Below are positions 18,848 to 27,129 of a stretch of 64,000 nucleotides of DNA, one piece after another. How positions within the stretch are numbered: position 1 is the stretch's first letter; each line of letters begins with the position of its first letter. The stretch comes from Pseudomaricurvus sp050633365 (GTDB lineage: Bacteria; Pseudomonadota; Gammaproteobacteria; Pseudomonadales; Cellvibrionaceae), in NCBI GenBank assembly GCA_050633365.1, contig JBOEGJ010000042.1, positions 31,463 through 95,462 of the forward strand. The letters run 5' to 3'. The position numbers and the translations under genes were made by a program. The notes below the pieces were generated by a model. The model was not told where the DNA came from, did not search any database, and saw nothing but the letters and a program-made list of their open reading frames with translations.

Positions 18848-19489
18848 CTAGGTAGATCGACTGACAATGTGCCGAATAAAAACGTCTCGCGCCTCCTCTG
18901 CGGTATCGACCACACTAAACAGAGACAATTCATCGCGATCGATACAACCATGCTCCACCATGGTATTGCTCATCCAATCGACTAATCCATGCCAATAATC
19001 TCGCCCAACTAGTACGATGGGAAACGGCTCAACCTTATGAGTCTGTACCAGAGTCAAGGCTTCAAACAACTCGTCTAGTGTTCCGAAGCCTCCTGGTAAA
19101 ATCGCAAAACCCACCGCATTCTTGACGAACATGAACTTGCGAACAAAGAAATAGCGGAAGCTCAGGCTGGTACTCTGATATGGATTGGCGTCCTGCTCCC
19201 TTGGTAGCGTAATGTTTAACCCAACGGATTCACCCTCGGCCTCATAGGCGCCGCGATTAGCGCCTTCCATAATACCGGGACCGCCGCCTGTAATAACCGG
19301 CACACCTTCATTTGCCAACAACTCTCCCAGCTCCCTCGCCTGCTCGTAAGAGGCGCTGCTTTCTGCAAACCGAGCACCTCCAAAAACCGTCACGGCGCCC
19401 TTCAATTTAATCAGCTGCTCTATTCCGTCCACCAATTCGGATTGAATACGCAGCACCCGCCAAGCCTCTGGCATTTTGGCATCTAGCAT
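18848..19489 (-). CDS. LOG-family protein (TIGR00730-type Rossmann fold)
   Basis: 213-residue protein of the lysine-decarboxylase-like/LOG family, whose characterised members hydrolyse nucleoside 5'-monophosphates such as cytokinin ribotides. It contains the family motifs GGGPGIMEGANRGAYEA and PGGFGTLDELFEALT, which hold the catalytic Arg/Glu pair. A strong AAGGAGG Shine-Dalgarno precedes the ATG. The natural substrate here is unknown. It is divergent from lexA. Confidence 0.9.
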   Translation of the reverse strand: MLDAKMPEAWRVLRIQSELVDGIEQLIKLKGAVTVFGGARFAESSASYEQARELGELLANEGVPVITGGGPGIMEGANRGAYEAEGESVGLNITLPREQDANPYQSTSLSFRYFFVRKFMFVKNAVGFAILPGGFGTLDELFEALTLVQTHKVEPFPIVLVGRDYWHGLVDWMSNTMVEHGCIDRDELSLFSVVDTAEEARDVFIRHIVSRST

Positions 19490-19556
19490 AAAACCTCCTT
19501 AAAACAACAACTTATGCAGGCCTTCTTTTGAGTATAGCCAGCTTTTAGAAAAAGAC

Positions 19557-19584
19557 TTGCGCGAGCACGCTTACTGTATATAAT
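19557..19584 (+). promoter_or_regulatory. lexA promoter
   Basis: -35 box TTGCGC (19557-19562) and perfect -10 box TATAAT (19579-19584) are separated by 16 bases. The -10 box lies inside the first LexA site, so LexA binding would block polymerase directly. Confidence 0.75.
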
Positions 19585-19608
19585 CACAGTCACTGTATAA
19601 AAAATCAG
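19574..19608 (+). promoter_or_regulatory. Two LexA (SOS) boxes
   Basis: Two sites of the form CTG-N10-CAG stand in tandem: CTG at 19574 with CAG at 19587-19589, and CTG at 19593 with CAG at 19606-19608. Both have AT-rich spacers, as in the E. coli-type box. The two sites repeat at a 19-base interval, just ahead of the lexA start at 19625, as in the autoregulated E. coli lexA gene. Confidence 0.92.
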
Positions 19609-19624
19609 GAAGAATAATCCCGCT

Positions 19625-20227
19625 ATGATTAAGCTCACAGCAAGACAGGAAGAAGTCCTCAATCTCATCAAGCGTAATATCGAAGATACTGGCTATCCGC
19701 CGACCCGTGCAGAGATTGCCAAAGAGCTGGGATTCAAGTCAGCTAACGCCGCTGAAGAGCACCTTAAAGCACTCGCTCGCAAAGGCGCCATCGAAATGAT
19801 CGCCGGCGCATCTCGTGGCATTCGCCTACCGGATGAAGTGTCAGGAATTCCTATCGTCGGTCGAGTGGCCGCCGGCAGCCCTGTACTGGCCACTGAGCAT
19901 ATCGAAGACTATTGCAACGTCCCCCACGATTTTTTCTCCCCCTCGGCTGATTACTTTTTGCGTGTTACCGGCGAAAGCATGAAGGACATCGGCATTATGG
20001 ATGGCGACCTACTGGCGGTGCACAAAACTGAAAGCGTACGCAACGGCGATATCGTGGTTGCGCGAATTGAAGATGAAGTCACTGTAAAACGCTATCAACG
20101 TAAGCGCTCTAGCCACCAAGTTGAACTCTGGCCTGAAAATGAGGAATTCAATGTCATCGAAGTGGACCTGAGAGATACCAGCTTTGCCATTGAAGGGCTG
20201 AGCGTTGGGGTCCTACGCCGAGATTAA
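19625..20227 (+). CDS. lexA: LexA repressor
   Basis: SOS master repressor, 200 residues. The N-terminal winged helix-turn-helix is at about 1-65 (TRAEIAKELGFKSANAAEEH). The C-terminal S24 peptidase domain has the self-cleavage bond Ala83-Gly84 (VAAGSP), nucleophile Ser118 (TGESMKD) and general base Lys155 (VTVKRY). These match E. coli positions 84/85, 119 and 156 shifted by one. Autoregulation is evident from the two upstream boxes. It is co-transcribed with sulA, as in Pseudomonas. Confidence 0.98.
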   Translation: MIKLTARQEEVLNLIKRNIEDTGYPPTRAEIAKELGFKSANAAEEHLKALARKGAIEMIAGASRGIRLPDEVSGIPIVGRVAAGSPVLATEHIEDYCNVPHDFFSPSADYFLRVTGESMKDIGIMDGDLLAVHKTESVRNGDIVVARIEDEVTVKRYQRKRSSHQVELWPENEEFNVIEVDLRDTSFAIEGLSVGVLRRD

Positions 20228-20269
20228 TCCAGCCAGAGCCTGCCTCAAATCCAGACTTAGGAGAATCAT

Positions 20270-20755
20270 ATGTCTACTGCACTGCCCATAAGCCAAACAT
20301 TATCGAGTGAATTCTCGGCAGCAGCCAATGTGTCAGTGGCGAACAATGCTTTAACGCCAAACAATGATTCGCAGGCCCTCTCTCGCCAGCAACAAAAGCA
20401 AACTTCCGACATAACTGAACTGGTGTTAACCAAGCACAGCCCTGATGCGGAACTGCTGCTATTGCCAATGCTGGCCCATTTGAGCCGTGATGCGGAGCGC
20501 TGGATAACTTGGATTTGTGACAGTAAAGTGGATCGCCAGCACCTGCAAAATTACGGTGTCGACATGGACAAAATCCGAATCATCTACAGCGATCAGCTGA
20601 ACAATACCCACTGGGTTTTATGGGAAGCGCTCAATGCGGGAACCAGCCATACGGTTATCGCGACGCCGGGGCTTTTAAGTGATGGCGATATGCATCACTT
20701 TGAACAAGCAGCCCAAGCCGGCAGTAGCCGTGGGTTGTTTATTCGCTATCGCTAG
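20270..20755 (+). CDS. sulA: SOS cell-division inhibitor SulA
   Basis: 161-residue RecA-fold-like protein that binds FtsZ and halts division during the SOS response. The conserved body begins near residue 55 (LVLTKHSPDAELLLLPMLAHLSRDAERWITWI) and ends SSRGLFIRYR. The first 50 residues are Ser/Gln-rich and variable. It lies 42 bases after lexA with a GGAG ribosome site and no LexA box of its own, so its induction depends on the lexA promoter. The lexA-sulA pairing is typical of Pseudomonas. Confidence 0.9.
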   Translation: MSTALPISQTLSSEFSAAANVSVANNALTPNNDSQALSRQQQKQTSDITELVLTKHSPDAELLLLPMLAHLSRDAERWITWICDSKVDRQHLQNYGVDMDKIRIIYSDQLNNTHWVLWEALNAGTSHTVIATPGLLSDGDMHHFEQAAQAGSSRGLFIRYR

Positions 20756-21098
20756 TAAAAGAAACCATTGCTAGCTCGGCGGCACGCTCGCCAATCGGCT
20801 CTACGGAGCTCTCTAACCACAGATAGCCAACACAATGAAATCCCCCGCGGCTCACCAATACTCTGCGAGCGCCCGACCCCTTAGCTAACGAATAGAGGAT
20901 TTCTCGGAAGCGCCCCTAGCACACCGCCTTTACGGCTATGACTAGCGTCATAATGCTCGAATCTATACCTATGCCTTCGGTAGCACCGGCTAAATCAATG
21001 AGTGAAGAGTAAGAAATTCGAGGAATGCTCAATAAGTAATGAGCTTGAGGTATTTCCAGGAGCGGTCAACGGTTAAAGAAGCACATCGGCACTAGGGC
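20756..21098. other. Non-coding gap after sulA
   Basis: About 340 bases without a supported gene, clear terminator or promoter. The next feature is an 18-base triple repeat. Confidence 0.5.
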
Positions 21099-21152
21099 CC
21101 AGATAGATCAGTGAATCCAGATATATCAGTGAATCCAGATAGCTTAGTGAAT
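21099..21152. repeat. Three tandem 18-base repeats at the 3' end of a small gene
   Basis: Copies start at 21099, 21117 and 21135. The consensus is CCAGATAGATCAGTGAAT; copies 1 and 2 differ by one base and copy 3 by two or three. The stop codon of the minus-strand gene (21144-21146) lies within copy 3. Confidence 0.9.
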
Positions 21153-21389
21153 AATGCGTCGCTCAGATTCTAGCTCAAATTCCGTACTTGATTGCTCGGC
21201 CAGATCACCAACCGCCTCTAAGCCTGCCTCAATCATCGCCTTTACCACCTCAAACCGAGAGTCATTGAGATACTCCTCAGCCTCTTTTGAGAACTGAATG
21301 CTGACCAGCGGCTCCCCGTCTTCACCTGCACGGCGCAGCCCCACACGGCCATCGGCAAGCTCAACAATTTCAAATAGGGATGATGACAT
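21144..21389 (-). CDS. Conserved hypothetical protein, small acidic
   Basis: 81-residue protein. The ATG at 21389 is preferred to the frame's first start at 21416 because GAGG lies 9 bases before it and the protein then starts MSSSLFEIVELADGRVGLRR. It has a short beta-strand region followed by helices (FSKEAEEYLNDSRFEVVKAMIEAGLEAV). It matches in size and place the small hypothetical gene (PA3009 type) that follows sulA in Pseudomonas. No function is known. The frame ends in the triple repeat. Confidence 0.75.
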   Translation of the reverse strand: MSSSLFEIVELADGRVGLRRAGEDGEPLVSIQFSKEAEEYLNDSRFEVVKAMIEAGLEAVGDLAEQSSTEFELESERRIIH

Positions 21390-21496
21390 GTTTAGAATCC
21401 TCAGTGATGACCGCAAACTACTCCATTGCGACCGATTTGCCTTTCGCCGATCGTACTAGCGACGACAACTGGAGGCGGATTCTACACCCTTGAGAA

Positions 21497-21946
21497 CTAG
21501 TATTCCAGAAATGACTGGCGCTGGCGCTCAACCAGCTCTTGCATTGATGACAACCAACTTTGGAGTAGTTTTCGATCCAAATCAGAAGCCTGTATATTAC
21601 CGGCACTGCCAATCAATACCGCTGAGCCAACAGCGGGACTTAGCACATTCTTCTCCGCCGATTCGATGGCGGCAACAAACTCTTTTTCAGCCAACTCATC
21701 AACACAGATACCACCATCCGTTGCGGCACAGAGATCCTCGAGCCGATACAGACGCTCGGGCAAGGGAACGCCTCGATAGTGCGCTAGCTCTCTTATGTAC
21801 AATCTGAGACCGACCGCCAAGTGCACCAAGGCTGCTTCAACCATGGCTTGCAACGACTGGCTTTCGGTTGCGTTTTGGCACAATTCCAAGGTCATCCGGC
21901 AATGTGCTAGCTTTTGCTGAACTCTAGGGAGATAGGGATTCGACAT
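21497..21946 (-). CDS. DUF6586-type hypothetical protein
   Basis: 149-residue mainly helical protein (NPYLPRVQQKLAHCRMTLELC, then VEAALVHLAVGLRLYIRELAHYRGV). It resembles the DUF6586 family placed between sulA and topA in Pseudomonas (PA3010 type). No catalytic motif is seen. It stands on the minus strand, upstream of the small acidic gene, with a gap of about 110 bases. Confidence 0.7.
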   Translation of the reverse strand: MSNPYLPRVQQKLAHCRMTLELCQNATESQSLQAMVEAALVHLAVGLRLYIRELAHYRGVPLPERLYRLEDLCAATDGGICVDELAEKEFVAAIESAEKNVLSPAVGSAVLIGSAGNIQASDLDRKLLQSWLSSMQELVERQRQSFLEY

Positions 21947-22075
21947 AATAATACGGCGCTATATGGGGATTAGTGCGGGTACGCAAAGGCAGGGCATCAA
22001 ATGTAAGCCCTCTCAAACACAATCAAGAGGGCTCACACCTGACATTAAACGCTAAACTCAATCGTTGATATTTAG

Positions 22076-24820
22076 TTATTCAGAAGCGTCCTTTTTAGCG
22101 GCAGGCTTTTTCTTTGCCGCGGCCTTTTTCTTAGCCGGTGCCTTTTTCTTGGCAGTCTTCTTGGCCGCTTTTTTCTTTGCAGGAGCCTTGGTAGACTTTT
22201 CAGTTACCACCCAGCCGCCGTTTTGATAAAACGCCTTCCAGCCTGTGGCTTTGCCGTCAATCTCCGACTGAACGTATTGCTCTTTGGTCTTACGACTGAA
22301 ACGCACCAAGGTAGGATTGCCTTCGTTATCTTCGACCGGGGCCGAAAACAAGAAATTGTACTTGGGATCAATTTCCTTTTTATGCGGCAAGAGCTCAGAA
22401 ACCAAAGGCGCGCGTGTTTCACGATTTTTAGGGAATTGACTCGCAGCCAAAAACAGTCCCGAAGCACCGTCGCGTAAAATATAGTGATCTTCAACTTTCA
22501 AACATTCGAGCTCTGGCATAGGTACCGGATCCATCTTCGGCGGTGCCGCCTCTCCGCTCTTTAAAAGCTTACGGGTATTTTTGCAATCCTCGGCAGTACA
22601 ACCGAAGTATTTGCCGAAACGACCGGTTTTCAACTGCATTTCACTGCTGCATTTGTCGCACTCAATGACCGGACCGTCGTAGCCTTTGAGCTTAAAGGCG
22701 CCCTGCTCCACTTCGAAACCTGAACAATCTGGGTTGTTACCGCAGATGTGAAGTTTTCGGCTCTCATCGAGTAAATAGCTATCCATCGCGGTGTTACACA
22801 GGCGACAGCGACGCTTATTTCTCAGCTGCTTTGACTCCGCCTCATCGTCATCATCGGCGTTTACAGCTTCGTCACCCGATACCAGATTCATGGTCGACTT
22901 ACAGCGCTCTTTGGGCGGCAAGGCATAACCAGAACAGCCTAAAAACACACCGGTAGTTCCGGTGCGAATTTGCATTGGTCGCTCACAGGTGGCACAAGGG
23001 ATATCCGTCTCGGTGGGCTCATTGGGGCGCATCCCGCCCTCGTCGTTTTGCGCTTTCAACAAGGTCGACGAGAAATCGCCGTAAAAGCTATCGAGTAACT
23101 GATTCCACTCAATATTGCCTTCGGCCACATCATCCAGAGACTCTTCCATGTTCGCGGTAAAGCTGTAATCCATTAATTCGGTAAAGCTTTCAGTCAGACG
23201 TTCGGTGACAATATCGCCCATTTTGTCTGCATAAAAACGGCGTTTATCGACGTGAGCGTAACCGCGATCCTGAATGGTTGAAATAATCGAAGCATAAGTT
23301 GAAGGCCGGCCAATACCTCGTTTTTCCAGCTCTTTCACCAAGCTTGCCTCGCTGAAACGCGCAGGAGGTTTAGTGAAGTGTTGATTCGGTTCGAGCTCGT
23401 TCAACGTCAAGGCGTCACCGACGGCAAAGTCTGGCAAGATCACATCATCGTCTTTTTTGCCGGCGGGAGGCTGAACTTTCATAAAGCCATCAAAGCGGAT
23501 CACTCGACCTCGGGTACGCAACTCGAAGTCTCCCGCAGCGACGGTTAAGGAAGTGCTGGTAAACTCTGCCGGACTCATCTGGCAAGCCACAAACTGTTGC
23601 CAAATCAAGGTATACAAACGCTCAGCGTCACGCTCCATGCCTTTGAGCTGGGTGGGCTTGGTGGTGACCGATGAAGGGCGAATCGCTTCGTGAGCCTCTT
23701 GTGCACCATCTTTACTGCTGTACGACAGAGCATTGGCTGGTAAATAGGGCTTACCGTAGCTATCCAAAATAAAGTCGCGACAGGACTCCACCGCCTCTTT
23801 GCTCAAGTTGGTCGAGTCAGTTCGCATGTAGGTGATGTACCCGGCTTCGTATAAACGCTGAGCCAACATCATGGTTTTCTTAACGCTGAAGCTCAAGCGA
23901 GTACTCGCAGCCTGCTGCAAAGTAGAGGTGATATAGGGCGCACCGGGTTTTGACTTGGTGGGTTTATCTTCACGATTGCTGACGCTATAAGCGGCGCTAC
24001 GCAACGCGTCGACCGCGGCCATAGCCTGAGCTTCGTTCAACGGTTTAAAGGCTTCACCACTCTGTCGCTTCACTTCAAAGCGAACTTTTTCACCAGCCGC
24101 AGAGGCCAAGTCAGCAAATACATCCCAATACTCTTCGGGAATAAAAGCTCGTATTTCACGCTCGCGCTCTACGACCAAACGCACCGCAACCGATTGAACT
24201 CGTCCCGCCGACAAACCCCGAGCAACCTTCTCCCAAAGCAATGGCGAGACCATGTAACCCACCACGCGATCAAGAAAGCGTCTCGCCTGCTGAGCGTTGA
24301 CACGGTTTTGATCAACCGGGCCAGGGGTTTTGAAAGCTTCCTGAATGGCCGACTTGGTGATTTCATTAAACACCACTCGGCGATAACGGCTTTCGTCTCC
24401 GCCGATGGCTTGCTGCAGGTGCCAAGCAATGGCCTCTCCCTCTCTATCCAAATCCGTCGCGAGATAGATGGTATCGGCCTTCTCTGCCAGCTTGCGCAGC
24501 TCTTCTACCACCTTTTCTTTGCCGGGGAGGATCTCGTAGTGAGCCTGCCAATTGTTCTCAGGATCGATCCCCATACGATTAATCAGCTGAGCTTTGGCTT
24601 TTTTACGCTTGTGGATCACCTTATCTTCGGGGGAGAGCTTTCTGGTGATCGCCGCTTGGCGGGCCCGCTCTTTAGGGTCCACGGGTTTCTTTGCACCACC
24701 ACTGGTGGGCAGATCACGAATATGTCCGACACTCGACTTTACAATATATTCATCGCCCAAATATTTGTTAATGGTCTTCGCCTTGGCGGGTGACTCAACG
24801 ATGACTAAGGATTTTCCCAT
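22076..24820 (-). CDS. topA: DNA topoisomerase I (type IA)
   Basis: Relaxes negative supercoils. The 914-residue protein has an N-terminal Toprim domain (MGKSLVIVESPAKAKTINKYL; DLDREGEAIAWHL), the catalytic segment ITYMRTDSTNLS with active-site Tyr331, and three C-terminal four-cysteine zinc ribbons (about 610-740). These are followed by a topoisomerase C-terminal repeat and a Lys/Ala-rich tail that probably contacts DNA or RNA polymerase. Length and layout match Pseudomonas TopA. Confidence 0.98.
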   Translation of the reverse strand: MGKSLVIVESPAKAKTINKYLGDEYIVKSSVGHIRDLPTSGGAKKPVDPKERARQAAITRKLSPEDKVIHKRKKAKAQLINRMGIDPENNWQAHYEILPGKEKVVEELRKLAEKADTIYLATDLDREGEAIAWHLQQAIGGDESRYRRVVFNEITKSAIQEAFKTPGPVDQNRVNAQQARRFLDRVVGYMVSPLLWEKVARGLSAGRVQSVAVRLVVEREREIRAFIPEEYWDVFADLASAAGEKVRFEVKRQSGEAFKPLNEAQAMAAVDALRSAAYSVSNREDKPTKSKPGAPYITSTLQQAASTRLSFSVKKTMMLAQRLYEAGYITYMRTDSTNLSKEAVESCRDFILDSYGKPYLPANALSYSSKDGAQEAHEAIRPSSVTTKPTQLKGMERDAERLYTLIWQQFVACQMSPAEFTSTSLTVAAGDFELRTRGRVIRFDGFMKVQPPAGKKDDDVILPDFAVGDALTLNELEPNQHFTKPPARFSEASLVKELEKRGIGRPSTYASIISTIQDRGYAHVDKRRFYADKMGDIVTERLTESFTELMDYSFTANMEESLDDVAEGNIEWNQLLDSFYGDFSSTLLKAQNDEGGMRPNEPTETDIPCATCERPMQIRTGTTGVFLGCSGYALPPKERCKSTMNLVSGDEAVNADDDDEAESKQLRNKRRCRLCNTAMDSYLLDESRKLHICGNNPDCSGFEVEQGAFKLKGYDGPVIECDKCSSEMQLKTGRFGKYFGCTAEDCKNTRKLLKSGEAAPPKMDPVPMPELECLKVEDHYILRDGASGLFLAASQFPKNRETRAPLVSELLPHKKEIDPKYNFLFSAPVEDNEGNPTLVRFSRKTKEQYVQSEIDGKATGWKAFYQNGGWVVTEKSTKAPAKKKAAKKTAKKKAPAKKKAAAKKKPAAKKDASE

Positions 24821-25204
24821 ATCTTCCTTCTATATAAAGAATCTAGTGTCCAGTAGCTCGCACAGGCGCCAGCTAAATTTAATCGATACCCAATCACGCT
24901 TGTTGTGCCGAGCGTCTGTGTACCGGATGCGCATATATAAGGGCTCACTGGGTAGCGGTCAAGCCATCAATGTGGATTTAAGTGTAAAAACCCTCAAAAT
25001 CCCAATAATTTGCTCCCTCGAGAACAAATGCCTTTTTACAGATAGCATAGAAAGTCACAAAATGAAAAGCCCCTAAATTTCAATAGAGCAATTTTCTGGT
25101 TATTTTTCACTCAATAGATCAAACTAAAGAAGCGCCCTAAAGCGCCGCTAACCAGATAGAAACCGAGCCAATTCGCCTCAGAAACTCTAGCGTGAATCAA
25201 TCCC
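24821..25204. other. Divergent intergenic region topA / hypothetical gene
   Basis: 384 bases between topA and a plus-strand gene. No supported ORF or RNA. It presumably holds both promoters, but no box is strong enough to name. Confidence 0.5.
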
Positions 25205-25996
25205 ATGTCAGCTTTTGCCAGTCTTATTGTTTTTGTTGTTTTAGCCGCGACTTCACTGGTCGCTGTGAGCTGGGTCAACAATCGAGAAAATAAACGCAAG
25301 GTTTTGACCAAAAAGCTTAAAGAGCTGCGGCAACACATCATTGCGACTGAAGAGCTTATTCTCGAAGTCGATCAAATGGTTGAGAGCCGAGCCATCTCCA
25401 AACTGATGAACGATGAAATCATCGAGATGATCTTGGCAATGAAAAACGCCAATCCTGAAACCGGCTATCTGGATGCCAGCCATCAAACTGCTATTGCCCG
25501 AGCTGACGCACTAAACGACGAGAGTATTCCCGTCACTCTCGATCGCCTCAAAGACAGTGATGCACAAATCGCCAAAGGAAAAAAGGCGCTTGAAGATGCC
25601 GCGCAGATATTGCGTCGCCAGCAAGCTACAGGGAAATTATCATTTGAGGAAATGAACGCATTTTTGTCCGAATTGAGCTGGGGACACCTAATGGTTGATG
25701 CTATCACCCACGTCGGTCAGGGCCACAAGGCGCAGCGCCGCCACGATGTGCTATCGGCTCATGCATTTTACAAAAAGGCCCAACAAATACTCATGCATTC
25801 AGGGCATCCCGATAAACGCCGACACCGTTTCATCAAAGAGCTGTCGGAAATGCTGTCGAATAAGCGCACCGCCATCTCTGAAGATATTATGCCCGAGAAT
25901 CACCTAAACCCTGAGCCTCAAGCCCAAAGAGAGCCCGAGCTCGCGCAAGATGAGACTCAGGACGATCAGACAGCACCAAAAACCGAAAGCGAATAA
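25205..25996 (+). CDS. Membrane-anchored coiled-coil protein, unknown function
   Basis: 263 residues. There is an N-terminal transmembrane helix (about 3-25), then a Lys-rich stretch and long helices suited to coiled coils (about 28-150). A helical repeat-like part follows (GHLMVDAITHVGQGHKAQRRHDVLSAHAFYKKAQQIL), with an acidic, probably disordered tail (about 225-263). The middle part resembles a tetratricopeptide-like helix pair. Similar proteins sit near topA in related genomes. No function is assigned. Confidence 0.7.
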   Translation: MSAFASLIVFVVLAATSLVAVSWVNNRENKRKVLTKKLKELRQHIIATEELILEVDQMVESRAISKLMNDEIIEMILAMKNANPETGYLDASHQTAIARADALNDESIPVTLDRLKDSDAQIAKGKKALEDAAQILRRQQATGKLSFEEMNAFLSELSWGHLMVDAITHVGQGHKAQRRHDVLSAHAFYKKAQQILMHSGHPDKRRHRFIKELSEMLSNKRTAISEDIMPENHLNPEPQAQREPELAQDETQDDQTAPKTESE

Positions 25997-26063
25997 AAGT
26001 CTCCGACAAACAACAAACGCCCACCCCAACAGAGCTTAGTCATCAAACAGTAGCAAACAGACT

Positions 26064-26552
26064 TTAGGAGCCCTTTAAGGTATCCAGCGTATGACGCAAC
26101 CATTTTGCAATGTCATCGACATCTGTCTCTGGTCCTATCTCGCTCCAATACACGCACAAGCCCTGTGGACCACCGGCCACGGCGACCACTTTGGGAGGGA
26201 CGCTATCGAGAGCGGGTAAAACTGCATTTACATCACGACTTTCGCAGGCCACACTCCAATCCCACTGGCCCGCGCAATGCAATTCGTGCTCATACTTTTT
26301 TTTCACCAGTGACCATAGATGCCGAGCATCACCTTGTTCCGTCCACGGCAAGCAGTACATAGGCACGGATTTAATGTGGCGTGGAACCTCTGTCCCCGCC
26401 GGCGGCACCTGCAAATGAACTCGCAAACCTTGCTCGGCTGCGCGCTGACGTAAACGCGCCTCACGTCGCTGCCCCGCTGAAGGTTGCATCAATAGAATTG
26501 GCCCCAGCAGCAGCGCCACGACCCCTAAACAAATAATAATTGGTAACCACAT
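26064..26552 (-). CDS. Single-pass membrane protein, conserved hypothetical
   Basis: 162 residues with one N-terminal hydrophobic helix (about 2-23) followed by a basic stretch (GQRREARLRQRAAEQGLRVHLQVPP) and a small soluble domain with several tryptophans. The arrangement suggests an inner-membrane protein with a cytoplasmic domain. I recognise no family for certain. It is convergent with the preceding gene. Confidence 0.65.
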   Translation of the reverse strand: MWLPIIICLGVVALLLGPILLMQPSAGQRREARLRQRAAEQGLRVHLQVPPAGTEVPRHIKSVPMYCLPWTEQGDARHLWSLVKKKYEHELHCAGQWDWSVACESRDVNAVLPALDSVPPKVVAVAGGPQGLCVYWSEIGPETDVDDIAKWLRHTLDTLKGS

Positions 26553-26671
26553 AATAGTGTCTATCGGTCTCCGAGCAGTGATGAAAACGGTGAAGAATTG
26601 ATCTGGATCTAGGCAAGCATTTCGAGAGCCGCTAGTATGAGCCTTAACACTTCAAGGGAAAAGGAGCGGTC

Positions 26672-27106
26672 ATGTCTAATTACACCCACATTTTAGCGGG
26701 CGTCGATTTAAGCGATGAATCTCAACAGGTACTGGCTAGAGCTGCCGCCATGGCCGCAGCCAGTGGTGCCAAGCTGTCAGTAGCGCACATAGTGGAACCC
26801 CTCACCTTTGCTTACGGCGGCGACATCCCCGTCGATCTCAGTGAAATACAAGAGCAACTTCATAAGCAGGCCACGGAACAGTTATCGACACTCACCAAAC
26901 CCTATAACATCGACGACAAGGATCACCACGTGTTGGTGGGTCAGCCAATCACCGAAATTCATGATTTGGCCGACACCTTAGGATCTGACCTCATTGTTGT
27001 GGGAAGCCATGGACGAAAAGGCCTGGCACTACTTTTAGGCTCAACCGCCAACGGTGTTTTACACGGTGCAAAAACCGACGTGTTAGCCGTGCGAGTTAAA
27101 GACTAA
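26672..27106 (+). CDS. Universal stress protein (UspA family)
   Basis: 144-residue nucleotide-binding-type Usp. The fold start is HILAGVDLSDESQQVLARA and the ATP-binding pattern G-2X-G-9X-G-S is seen in GSHGRKGLALLLGST near the C-terminus. A strong AAGGAG ribosome site precedes the ATG. It is convergent with uup, 23 bases apart, as in Pseudomonas. Confidence 0.94.
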   Translation: MSNYTHILAGVDLSDESQQVLARAAAMAAASGAKLSVAHIVEPLTFAYGGDIPVDLSEIQEQLHKQATEQLSTLTKPYNIDDKDHHVLVGQPITEIHDLADTLGSDLIVVGSHGRKGLALLLGSTANGVLHGAKTDVLAVRVKD

Positions 27107-27129
27107 CAAGCCCGCCCGCTCACAGGCAC

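Noticed and set aside
24594..25076. Plus-strand ORF of 160 codons crossing the topA start
   Set aside because: Overlaps the conserved topA Toprim region in antisense and has no recognisable domain.
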